Source of the DNA: Clostridiales bacterium UBA6330
GTDB lineage: Bacteria; Bacillota; Clostridia; Oscillospirales; CAG-272
Reading direction: 5' to 3'
Assembly: GCA_002438075.1 (NCBI GenBank)
Contig: DJSQ01000024.1
Coordinates: 1 to 6,930, forward strand
Length of the DNA: 6,930 nucleotides
This document shows, in pieces, positions 1 through 6,529 of this stretch. Each line of letters starts with the position of its first letter. Within the stretch, counting starts at the first letter, position 1. The notes beneath the pieces are model-generated. The model saw nothing but the letters and a program-made list of their open reading frames with translations, was not told where the DNA came from and did not search any database. A program made the position numbers and the translations under genes.

Positions 1-933
1 GTCAAAAATCTTGGTCTTGCCATGCGCGTCGAGCGGGATCTGTATCCGGTTCGTTCAACGGCATACAAAAGCATTCTTGACCGCGCAAAAATCGGCGGGA
101 GTGTTTTGCCGAAGCTGAAGCGCGAGACCTTGGCGGATGTTCTGAACACCTGCTTCGCGGAGCAGAAAAGCAACGCGCTGGTTCTGATTCGTGATGAAAA
201 GGTCTCGGCTGTTCATTCGGGGGACGAAAGGGACTATTCCGTTCTGCCGATTGCACAGCTGTTGAGCCTTTTGCAGAAGAAGCTGGACGCACGGTTTCCG
301 GGGAATCAATTTGAGACCGGATATAGCGACCACGCCGTGACAGGCGCTTCCTGGACCATGCCGGATCAGAAGGAAGATTTGATCGGTTCCTATACTGACC
401 TGCTGAAAGCGCAGGGCAGGCTTCGAATGGCGGAGAAACTGATTCCGGGAATCCGTTTCCTTACCTCGGACACCGGAGTCGCGTCTGCCAAGGTCTCGGC
501 AATGCTGTTCGGGTCGGATATGCCGATTCTGATCGGCGGGTGCGTGGAGGTGGACCATCGGCATCAGCGAACGGTCTCGGATTTTGATGCCGCATTGGAT
601 CAGCTGTTTGTACGGTTTGGCGATACGGTGAAAAAGCTGCAGGAGCTGACGGAGGTTCATCTGGACTATCCGGTCAACGCAATGGGTCGGGTCTGCAAAA
701 AGCTCAGTCTGCCGAAAAAGGAGGCGCTTGAGGCGATTCGGATGTTTGAAACCACGAACGGAGATCAGCCCGCAACGGCGCACGATGTATTTGTTGCCAT
801 GCAGGAGATCGTGTTCACGCTCCACAGCAAAAAGACACCGCAGAGCAAGCTGCTGACCCTGCAGGAAAATCTGTCGCGGGCAATGTACCTCGACTGGGAA
901 GCCTACGATCTGGCAAAGGCGGTGACATACTGA
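1..933 (+). CDS. Conserved hypothetical protein of a mobile-element replication module, 5'-truncated (possibly DUF932-like)
   Basis: The reading frame is open from the first base to the TGA at 931-933. The first internal ATG is at 22 (303 residues from there), but no Shine-Dalgarno sequence precedes it, so the true start probably lies left of the window and the gene is partial. The protein is soluble, with no signal peptide or membrane segment. It has a mid-region with RFLTSDTGVASAKV and GGCVEVDHRHQ, then a helical C-terminal half containing LDYPVNAMGRVCKKLSLPKK and TAHDVFVAMQEIVF. The overall pattern reminds me of DUF932-type phage/plasmid proteins, whose function is poorly defined, but I cannot confirm membership. 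The stop overlaps the start of the exonuclease gene (TGATG), so the two are probably translationally coupled, which suggests a role in the same DNA-processing pathway. I am confident it is a gene and not confident of its family. Confidence 0.88.
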   Translation, partial: VKNLGLAMRVERDLYPVRSTAYKSILDRAKIGGSVLPKLKRETLADVLNTCFAEQKSNALVLIRDEKVSAVHSGDERDYSVLPIAQLLSLLQKKLDARFPGNQFETGYSDHAVTGASWTMPDQKEDLIGSYTDLLKAQGRLRMAEKLIPGIRFLTSDTGVASAKVSAMLFGSDMPILIGGCVEVDHRHQRTVSDFDAALDQLFVRFGDTVKKLQELTEVHLDYPVNAMGRVCKKLSLPKKEALEAIRMFETTNGDQPATAHDVFVAMQEIVFTLHSKKTPQSKLLTLQENLSRAMYLDWEAYDLAKAVTY

Positions 934-1970
934 TGGCGGCACCGATTGCACTGTGTGACACAAAGGGCATGACGAACGAGCGGTGGCTGGAATGCCGGAT
1001 GCACGGTCCGAAGGGGGATATTCCGTATACGGTCGGCGGCAGTGATGTTGCCACCATCTTCGGTGTCTCTCCATGGACCACACCGCTGGAGCTCTGGATG
1101 ATCAAAAAGGGACGGATGAAGCCGCCGGTCAAAAGCAACGCCATGCAACTGGAGATGGGGCATCTGTTAGAACCGATTACCGCGCATTTTTACGGGCTGA
1201 AAACCGGAAATACCGTAATTGACGATACCAATCTGTATCAGCACGCAGACCATCCTTACGCACTTGCCGACTTTGACCGTCGGATTGTCCGTGCGCAGGA
1301 CGGAAAGCCGGGAATTCTGGAATGCAAAAGCTGTACCTATCACCATGCGGGCGATTGGGCAAACGGGCGGTATCCGCTTTACTACGAGCTGCAGCTGCGG
1401 TTTTACCTTGCGGTTGCCGATGTGGAGTTCGGTGCGTTCTCCGCTATGTGGGGAAACAATCCGGATTGCGACATGGCGTTTCCGGAGCTTGACCGCGACC
1501 GCGCCAAGGAGGATATGATTTTTGAGCGGTTGGACGAATGGATCTGGAGTCTGGAGCATGACAAGCCGCCGAAGATGGAGGATATCCCGCCCAAGCTGGC
1601 AATGGAATCGCTGGCACGGATCTGGGAACGCGGAAATCCGGCTTTGCCGACCATTGAGCTTTCGGGTCAGTATGAGAAACCGCTTCGGCGAATCCTGTCC
1701 TTGCAGGACAAAGTGACCGAAAAAAAGGAGGCGCTCAAGAAATTGAACGAGGAGCTGGAGGCGCAGAGCGTGCGCATTGCGGGTGTCATGAAGGATCACG
1801 AGCACGGGGTACTGGAAACCACCGCAGACCGGATTCTGATTGATTTTGTAACAAGAACCTCGAACCGGACCGATACTGCGGCGCTGAAAAAGCGGTATCC
1901 GAAGGTGTATGAGGAGATCGCTGTGACAACCGAGAGCCGCAAGCTGAAGGTATCCGTCACGGCAAAATAA
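933..1970 (+). CDS. YqaJ/lambda-exonuclease-type viral recombinase nuclease
   Basis: 345 residues. It has the YqaJ-family layout of the PD-(D/E)XK fold: a glycine-rich start VGGSDVATIFGVSPW (about 34-48), the acidic GHLLEP (E80), a family position aligned with catalytic Asp in LADFD (D115), the core GILECKS (E130 and K132), and a trailing YELQLRFYLAV helix with Q154. Family members are metal-dependent 5'-3' dsDNA exonucleases that make 3' single-stranded tails for an annealing partner. Residues about 250-290 form a charged, probably coiled-coil segment. The C-terminal end, with LKKRYPKVYEE then SRKLKV, matches the usual ending of phage YqaJ proteins. The start at 933 is favoured by the one-base TGATG overlap with the preceding gene; an in-frame ATG at 969 has its purine run only one base away. 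The small residue usual after the catalytic Asp (PDG) is Arg here (DFDRR), a mild oddity. The likely partner is the annealase-like gene at 4633. Confidence 0.9.
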   Translation: MAAPIALCDTKGMTNERWLECRMHGPKGDIPYTVGGSDVATIFGVSPWTTPLELWMIKKGRMKPPVKSNAMQLEMGHLLEPITAHFYGLKTGNTVIDDTNLYQHADHPYALADFDRRIVRAQDGKPGILECKSCTYHHAGDWANGRYPLYYELQLRFYLAVADVEFGAFSAMWGNNPDCDMAFPELDRDRAKEDMIFERLDEWIWSLEHDKPPKMEDIPPKLAMESLARIWERGNPALPTIELSGQYEKPLRRILSLQDKVTEKKEALKKLNEELEAQSVRIAGVMKDHEHGVLETTADRILIDFVTRTSNRTDTAALKKRYPKVYEEIAVTTESRKLKVSVTAK

Positions 1971-1975
1971 GGAGG
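1969..1975 (+). promoter_or_regulatory. Shine-Dalgarno site of the RecD2-like helicase gene
   Basis: AAGGAGG lies six bases before the ATG at 1982 and overlaps the TAA stop (1968-1970) of the exonuclease gene. This is a near-perfect ribosome binding site embedded in the preceding stop codon. It supports the chosen start and reinitiation within one transcript. Confidence 0.8.
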
Positions 1976-1981
1976 CGTGAA

Positions 1982-4153
1982 ATGCTATGTCAGTTTGAAA
2001 AGCTGCTTTACCCGAAGGATTCGCGGTCGGTTGCGCCGTCAGACTATATGATCGCGCTTTACCGACCCTGCGAGGCGGTCCTTGACAGTACCGGAAAACA
2101 ACTGGGGCAGATTAAAGTGGTCGGGGTCTGTCTCCCGACTGCGATGCATATCCGATATGACATGGACGGTCGGTGGGAACGGAATCCGCAATACGGCTTG
2201 CAATTTGCGCTGACCGGCTACCGTGAGGTGCTCATACCGAATCGGGAAAGCATTGTGGCGTATCTCTCATCGGGGCAGATTCAGGGAATCGGTCCTGCGA
2301 TTGCGGAGCGGATTTACGATCGGTTCGGAGACCGGACATTGGAGGTTCTGGATCGGGACCCGCAAAGGCTGCTTGAAATTTCCGGAATCGGAGAGGCCGG
2401 CTTCAAACGGATTCTGGAATCCTATCTTGCCAATCGCGGTGCGCGGGACGTGGTTGCGTTTTTGACACCGTTCGGAATAACCGCCAGGCGGGCAGTTCAG
2501 ATCTATCAAACGTATGGAAAGCAAGCCATACAAACCGTGCAGGAGCACCCTTACCGCTTATGTGAAATGGCAGGGGTCGGATTCCACACAGCAGATCGGA
2601 TTGCTATGCGCATGGGGCTGGATCGATTGGCACCCGAACGCATCGACCAAGGTCTGCTTTATGCGCTGACCGAAGCGGAATCCCGCGGGCATTTGTGCCT
2701 GACCAAACAGAACTTTCTGGATGCGGCAATCAAATTGCTGGATACGCCGACGCTGCCGCGAAAGCTTGCGGCGGACCGCGCGGCAGAGCTGCTGCGGGAC
2801 GGTCAGCTTGCAGTCTACGGTGACATGGTGTACCGTGCCAAGACCGCCAAAGCAGAACAGCATCTGGCAGACCGAGTCTCCGCGCGTTTGCGAAATCGCT
2901 TGCCCGACTCCGACGAAGCAATGGACGATGACCTTGCGGCAGAGGAACAGCTTTTGAAGCTGAAGCTGGCACCCGAACAAAAGGCGGCAGTCAGGGCGGC
3001 GTTGCAAAACCGACTGGTCATCATCACAGGTGGACCGGGTACCGGAAAGACCCTGATTCAAAAGGTTATTCTGGATATTTACCGAAAGCGGCATCCGGAC
3101 GCGACCGTTTGCGCCTGCGCTCCGACCGGACGTGCGGCGCGCAGAATGGAGCAGTCGACCGGCGTGCCCGCCTCTACGGTACATCGGGCGCTTGGGCTAT
3201 ATGCCGGTGCGGACGGAGACTACGGTGAGCCGGAGCCGCTGGACGCAGATTTGATCTTGGTTGACGAGGTGTCGATGCTGGATATCCGGTTGGCGTGCGA
3301 TCTGTTTGATGCCGTCAAACCGGACGCGCGGATGATACTGGTAGGAGATGCGGATCAATTGCCGTCTGTCGGTCCGGGGGCTGTGCTGTCCGAGCTGATT
3401 GCATCCGGCTGCGTGCCGACGGTACGTTTGGATAAGGTGTTTCGGCAAAGCACCGGCAGTCGGATTGCGACCAATGCAAAACTGATTCGGCACGGAAATC
3501 TGGCTCTGGAGTACGGGACGGATTTTCAGTTTCTGGAATCATCGGACCTGACGGCATCGGCAGACCGCTTGGCAGAGCTGTATGTGCGGGACGTTTCGGT
3601 CTACGGTATCGACAATGTCGCACTGCTGACACCGTACCGCCAGAAAACCGAAACCGGAGCAAATGCGCTGAATCTGCGGTTGCGGGAGCTGGTCAATCCG
3701 GCAGACCCAGCCAAGGCGGAGCTCCGCTGCGGATCAAGAATTTTCCGCGAAGGGGACAAGGTGATGCAGATCAAAAATCACGCGGATATCAGCAACGGTG
3801 ACATCGGGTATATCCGAAGCATTACGGTCAACGGTACGGATGGGCAGGTCGATGTGGATTTCGGAGACGGGCGACTGCGGGCATATGAGATGTCCGACAT
3901 GGAGCTGTTGGATTTCGGCTATGCCACAACGGTCCATAAATCGCAGGGCTCGGAATACCAATCGGTTTTGATCAACCTGCAAACGGCACATTCCGTGATG
4001 TTGACACGACCGCTGCTCTATACGGCAATTACCAGAGGAAAACGGAAGGTTACAATTGTTGGAGAGCGGAGAGCCCTGTGCATCTCCATTCGGAAAACCG
4101 ACACGGAAAAACGGGGGACCTGTCTTGCAAAACGCATACAGGAACAACTGTAA
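1982..4153 (+). CDS. recD2: RecD2-type ATP-dependent DNA helicase (SF1B)
   Basis: 723 residues, close to the usual length of Gram-positive RecD2. After an N-terminal domain of about 95 residues come tandem helix-hairpin-helix elements: GIGPAIAERIYDRFG (102-116), ISGIGEAG (133-140) and MAGVGFHTAD (196-205). The helicase core follows: Walker A GGPGTGKT (350-357), Walker B VDEVSM (427-432), VGDADQLPSVGPG (motif III type), TVHKSQGSE (650-658) and YTAITRG (680-686) carrying the arginine finger. Family members are 5'-3' ssDNA translocases that act without RecB or RecC. No nuclease domain is visible, as expected. The start is fixed by the AAGGAGG site just upstream. The gene sits 11 bases after the exonuclease gene, so it belongs to the same transcript. 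Its place among recombination and primase genes suggests an element-encoded paralogue that serves replication or recombination of the element rather than the host's housekeeping copy. The recD2 symbol is by family, not proven orthology. Confidence 0.93.
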   Translation: MLCQFEKLLYPKDSRSVAPSDYMIALYRPCEAVLDSTGKQLGQIKVVGVCLPTAMHIRYDMDGRWERNPQYGLQFALTGYREVLIPNRESIVAYLSSGQIQGIGPAIAERIYDRFGDRTLEVLDRDPQRLLEISGIGEAGFKRILESYLANRGARDVVAFLTPFGITARRAVQIYQTYGKQAIQTVQEHPYRLCEMAGVGFHTADRIAMRMGLDRLAPERIDQGLLYALTEAESRGHLCLTKQNFLDAAIKLLDTPTLPRKLAADRAAELLRDGQLAVYGDMVYRAKTAKAEQHLADRVSARLRNRLPDSDEAMDDDLAAEEQLLKLKLAPEQKAAVRAALQNRLVIITGGPGTGKTLIQKVILDIYRKRHPDATVCACAPTGRAARRMEQSTGVPASTVHRALGLYAGADGDYGEPEPLDADLILVDEVSMLDIRLACDLFDAVKPDARMILVGDADQLPSVGPGAVLSELIASGCVPTVRLDKVFRQSTGSRIATNAKLIRHGNLALEYGTDFQFLESSDLTASADRLAELYVRDVSVYGIDNVALLTPYRQKTETGANALNLRLRELVNPADPAKAELRCGSRIFREGDKVMQIKNHADISNGDIGYIRSITVNGTDGQVDVDFGDGRLRAYEMSDMELLDFGYATTVHKSQGSEYQSVLINLQTAHSVMLTRPLLYTAITRGKRKVTIVGERRALCISIRKTDTEKRGTCLAKRIQEQL

Positions 4154-4177
4154 GCTACAATAAGAAAGGAAAGAAAA

Positions 4178-4636
4178 ATGGCAACAGTATTGGAACAGTA
4201 CCTTGCAATGGAGAACACGGCAAAGCAAAAAATTGCTGCGCGAAGTTTTGCAACAGAGGGCTTGATGGCGCTGCAGGAGCTGCAGTATCGCATCTGCGTA
4301 ATCGAAACGCTGAAATGCTTCTGTCTTTGCACACCGGAGCAACCGACGTCGGACGGACTGTGTATGCATTACCGCGCGGTCGGCACCTATCTGCGCTTTC
4401 TTGTGAGTGAGCGGAGAATGGGGAGTGAAGCGGACGGCGAGGCAAACAAACGGCGGGAAACCGCGAGGACGGCATTGATGCGCGTTGTGGAGGATTCCGA
4501 GCGGCGTTGGTCCAGCTATCAGGTGACAACCGCAGAAAAATACCGAAAGGATATTACCGATACCGTCAACACGGTTCTGCCGGTTTGGATACAGTATCGG
4601 AATACAGTACTTCCGATTGGAGGGGAAAGAGCATGA
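4178..4636 (+). CDS. Hypothetical protein, 152 aa, between helicase and annealase-like genes
   Basis: I do not recognise a family. The protein looks mostly alpha-helical and soluble, with no signal peptide or transmembrane segment. It has four cysteines, three of them clustered in CFCLC (about residues 47-51), but no paired CxxC arrangement that would make a zinc site. A charged Arg/Glu-rich helix follows (about 77-108), and the C-terminal part is Tyr-, Val- and Thr-rich. The start at 4178 is supported by an AAAGGA site (4165-4170) seven bases upstream, 24 bases after the helicase stop. The TGA stop overlaps the next start as ATGA (4633-4636), a classic translational-coupling arrangement, so it is very likely translated and may work with the annealase-like protein. 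A DNA-binding or partner-loading role is possible but is only guilt by association. Confidence 0.85.
   Translation: MATVLEQYLAMENTAKQKIAARSFATEGLMALQELQYRICVIETLKCFCLCTPEQPTSDGLCMHYRAVGTYLRFLVSERRMGSEADGEANKRRETARTALMRVVEDSERRWSSYQVTTAEKYRKDITDTVNTVLPVWIQYRNTVLPIGGERA
4619..4625 (+). promoter_or_regulatory. Shine-Dalgarno site deciding the annealase-like gene start
   Basis: GGAGGGG lies seven bases before the ATG at 4633, inside the last codons of the preceding gene. It favours 4633 over the longer in-frame start at 4507, which lies deep inside that gene and has no comparable site. Confidence 0.75.
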
Positions 4637-5349
4637 GTAGTCAGACAGAGAAGGATAAAAATACGGCACTGCAGAAAATTGAGGCGATTAACTGTGTGGA
4701 CGGCTTCGACCCGTCTGCCTTTGCGGTGGACTATACCGACATGGCAAGCGGTGAAGTGCGAAAGCGCCTGCCGGTGATGGCACAGCTTGCGTGGTTCCGG
4801 CTGAAATATCCGAACGGAAAAATCACCGTAACGGTGACACCGGGAAAGGAAACCTATGTGGCAAGCGCAAGAGTTTATCCAAGCTATCAGGACGCACCGG
4901 AATGCTATCTTGCGGAAGCATCGGCGTGCCGCGGCAGGTCCGAGAGCAAACCGAGTGTTTCCCCGCGGGAATGGGCACAGACAGCCGCAATCGGAATTGC
5001 GCTTCGGAATGCGGGCTTTGGTTTACAGTTCAGCATGGCAGGGGAGGATTTCGACGACATTGCTCCGGATCTGCCGGAGGACGAGCCGAAGAAGTCTTCT
5101 CCTGTCGCGGAAGAGACACCGAAAAGCGAGCCTGAGCCTGCCGTTCCGGAACTGACACCGGAGGAACGGTTCAGACAGGCGCTGACACTTCCGTGCCCGA
5201 TTGCAAAGTTTGCGGGTAAAACCTTGGGGGATGTCCTGACGTTGGATCCCCGCGCCCTGCATTGGCTTGCAACCAAGTTTGAGGGAGATGCCGAAATCAA
5301 GGCGGCTGCTGTCTGCATTTGTGAATATGCGGCAAGCGAGGTCGCATAA
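4633..5349 (+). CDS. Putative single-strand annealing/ssDNA-binding protein with ExoX-like C-terminal tail
   Basis: 238 residues from the start at 4633; a longer in-frame opening from 4507 only reads through the upstream gene. The N-terminal domain (about 20-135) shows LPVMAQLAWFRLKYPNGKI, then SARVYPSYQ, then WAQTAAIGIALRNAGFGLQF. This resembles the pattern in phage and plasmid proteins related to Rad52/Sak-type annealases (WFR..YP, then an A.T.AIG.AL..GFG.QF helix). This is pattern recognition, not a confirmed hit. Residues about 138-178 are an acidic, Pro/Glu-rich linker. The C-terminal segment (about 183-235), with FAGKTLGDVLTLDPRALHWL, resembles the small ExoX-like C-terminal domain. Overlap with the previous gene (ATGA) and shared transcription with a YqaJ exonuclease support a Red-beta/RecT-like job: coating 3' tails and annealing them. 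Alternatives are an ssDNA-binding protein or an accessory to the Toprim protein encoded next. Confidence 0.8.
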   Translation: MSSQTEKDKNTALQKIEAINCVDGFDPSAFAVDYTDMASGEVRKRLPVMAQLAWFRLKYPNGKITVTVTPGKETYVASARVYPSYQDAPECYLAEASACRGRSESKPSVSPREWAQTAAIGIALRNAGFGLQFSMAGEDFDDIAPDLPEDEPKKSSPVAEETPKSEPEPAVPELTPEERFRQALTLPCPIAKFAGKTLGDVLTLDPRALHWLATKFEGDAEIKAAAVCICEYAASEVA

Positions 5350-5360
5350 AAGGAATGGCG

Positions 5361-5388
5361 GGAGGGGACGGCAGAAGCCGTCCCCTCC
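5361..5388 (+). promoter_or_regulatory. Intergenic RNA hairpin upstream of the Toprim gene
   Basis: A perfect 12-bp inverted repeat (5361-5372 with 5377-5388) closes an AGAA tetraloop. It begins 11 bases after the stop of the annealase-like gene and ends two bases before the AAAGGAG ribosome binding site of the next gene. No T-run follows, so it is not a standard intrinsic terminator. A role in translation control, mRNA processing or 3'-end protection of the upstream message is inferred. The 5' arm itself contains GGAGG and the 3' arm CCTCC. Confidence 0.65.
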
Positions 5389-5390
5389 GG

Positions 5391-5397
5391 AAAGGAG
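5391..5397 (+). promoter_or_regulatory. Shine-Dalgarno site of the Toprim gene
   Basis: AAAGGAG ends five bases before the ATG at 5403 but only two bases before the ATG at 5400. It therefore favours 5403 as the start, and it argues against the further upstream in-frame ATG at 5355, which would place the hairpin inside the coding sequence. Confidence 0.7.
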
Positions 5398-5402
5398 CGA
5401 TG

Positions 5403-6467
5403 ATGGAGCTGTTTCATATGCGGGATATTCTCCCTTTGATCGGAATCTCCTATCCGAGTGACGGTCGGCGATCCTTTTATACGGCGTGCCCGTGCTGTGA
5501 CGAAACTTCTCGAAACCGGCATTTGAACATCAATCTTGCAAAGGATGTTTTCCGATGCCCGCGATGCGGTGTCAGCGGCGGTTTGTTTGATCTGTATTCG
5601 CTCTATACCGGTGTTCCGCGAGACAAGGCAAGACGTGCCATTGCGGAACGGATTGGGAGCGGGAAAGGGACAGAACCATTGCAAGTGCCGGTATCGGTCT
5701 CCACGGAGGCGGTTTCGGAATGTCCGATGACGGATACGGAAACCCGCCATGCCACCTACAGCGCGCTGTTGGAGCGGCTGTCGCTTGCGGCAGACCATTT
5801 GGAAAATCTGCGCGGAAGGGGACTGACCGAGGCGGAGATTCGGCAGTATGGTTACCGTACTACGCCAATCGTTGGGACCGTTGTATTGGCGAAGCATCTT
5901 CAGGCCGATGGCTTTTATTTGCGCGGTGTTCCGGGGTTCTATCGGACTGAGGACGGAAGCTGGAGCTTTGTACACGAGGAGCGCGGGATTCTGATTCCGG
6001 TTCGCGACGCGGACGGGGCGATTCAAGGCTTGCAGATTCGGAGAGACAAGACCGAGAAACGGAAATTCCGATGGGTCTCCAGTGCAGGAAGGGAAGACGG
6101 ATGCTCTGCCGAAGGCTGGACGCACCTGTCCGGAGCGGTCTCGGAGGATCTGATTCTGACAGAGGGACCCATGAAGGCGGATGTCATCCATGCGCTGACC
6201 GGGAAAACGGTTCTTGCAGTTCCGGGTGTCAACTCCCTGACGAAGCTGAAACAAACCTTGGACATTCTGCGCGAGCGGGGCTTGCAAACGGTTCGGACTG
6301 CGTTTGATATGGATTTTATCACCAATCCCCATGTGCAGGCAGGGATGGATCGGTTATTTGCATTGCTTGACGAGATGGATTTTCACTATGGGACCTATGT
6401 TTGGGACCCGCAATACAAAGGGCTGGATGACTATATCTGGGAATCCTGCCTGATGCGAAAAAGATAA
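5403..6467 (+). CDS. Zinc-ribbon (CHC2-like) and Toprim primase-like protein
   Basis: 354 residues from the ATG at 5403. An N-terminal zinc ribbon has cysteines at 29, 31 and 32 (CPCC) and at 52 and 55 (CPRCG), spaced like the DnaG/CHC2 zinc finger that senses template DNA. A middle region follows, with RGVPGFY, GILIPVRDADG and LQIRRD (about 174-214), typical of phage/plasmid primase-like proteins. The C-terminal Toprim domain shows LTEGPMKAD (catalytic-type Glu254), VPGVNS, FDMD (D302 and D304) and KGLDDY (D343/D344), the DUF3854-like version. Family knowledge suggests primer synthesis or a related nucleotidyl-transfer step at the element's origin. No helicase domain is fused, so a separate helicase would be needed; the RecD2-like protein or a host helicase could serve. 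The stop codon lies at the base of the terminator stem, making this the last gene of the operon. Primase activity itself is inferred. Confidence 0.88.
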   Translation: MELFHMRDILPLIGISYPSDGRRSFYTACPCCDETSRNRHLNINLAKDVFRCPRCGVSGGLFDLYSLYTGVPRDKARRAIAERIGSGKGTEPLQVPVSVSTEAVSECPMTDTETRHATYSALLERLSLAADHLENLRGRGLTEAEIRQYGYRTTPIVGTVVLAKHLQADGFYLRGVPGFYRTEDGSWSFVHEERGILIPVRDADGAIQGLQIRRDKTEKRKFRWVSSAGREDGCSAEGWTHLSGAVSEDLILTEGPMKADVIHALTGKTVLAVPGVNSLTKLKQTLDILRERGLQTVRTAFDMDFITNPHVQAGMDRLFALLDEMDFHYGTYVWDPQYKGLDDYIWESCLMRKR

Positions 6468-6497
6468 GGAGGCACCCTGCGGGGAGCCTCCTTTTTT
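6466..6497 (+). terminator. Rho-independent terminator ending the operon
   Basis: AAGGAGGC (6466-6473) pairs with GCCTCCTT (6486-6493), and an inner CCC/GGG pairing can extend the stem. A run of six T (6492-6497) follows directly. The stem begins inside the TAA stop of the Toprim gene (6465-6467). It separates the recombination/replication operon from the methyltransferase gene. Confidence 0.88.
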
Positions 6498-6520
6498 GTA
6501 TATTGTAAAGGTATAAGAAT

Positions 6521-6528
6521 GGAGGGAG
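6521..6528 (+). promoter_or_regulatory. Shine-Dalgarno site of the methyltransferase gene
   Basis: GGAGGGAG lies immediately upstream of the ATG at 6530. The core is close to the start (about three to five bases, depending on alignment) but strong. It shows that the upstream start was once, or still is, used, which matters for the in-frame TGA at 6596. I found no convincing -35/-10 pair in the short AT-rich gap 6498-6520. Confidence 0.6.
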
Positions 6529-6529
6529 T

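Noticed and set aside
55..1083. A 342-codon open frame on the - strand
   Set aside because: It lies fully antisense to the first gene and the start of the YqaJ gene, has low-complexity His/Arg/Gln-rich sequence and shows no motifs.
4507..4632. A 42-codon N-terminal extension of the annealase-like gene
   Set aside because: It overlaps the upstream gene in another frame. The start at 4633 has a strong Shine-Dalgarno site and an ATGA overlap, and the extension looks unstructured.
3734..4669. A 311-codon open frame on the - strand
   Set aside because: It is antisense to the helicase C-terminal motifs and the 152-aa gene. Its Cys/Phe/Arg-rich translation has no recognisable domain.
4905..6332. 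A 475-codon open frame on the - strand
   Set aside because: It runs antisense across two well-supported + strand genes and the hairpin between them. Its composition is Arg/Ser/Pro-rich without domains, and it has no sensible gene context. It is a by-product of GC-rich codon use on the other strand.
6495..6520. A promoter for the methyltransferase gene using TATAAG (6512-6517)
   Set aside because: The nearest -35-like sequence, TTGTAT (6496-6501), is only ten bases away, far from the usual 17, so no promoter could be supported.
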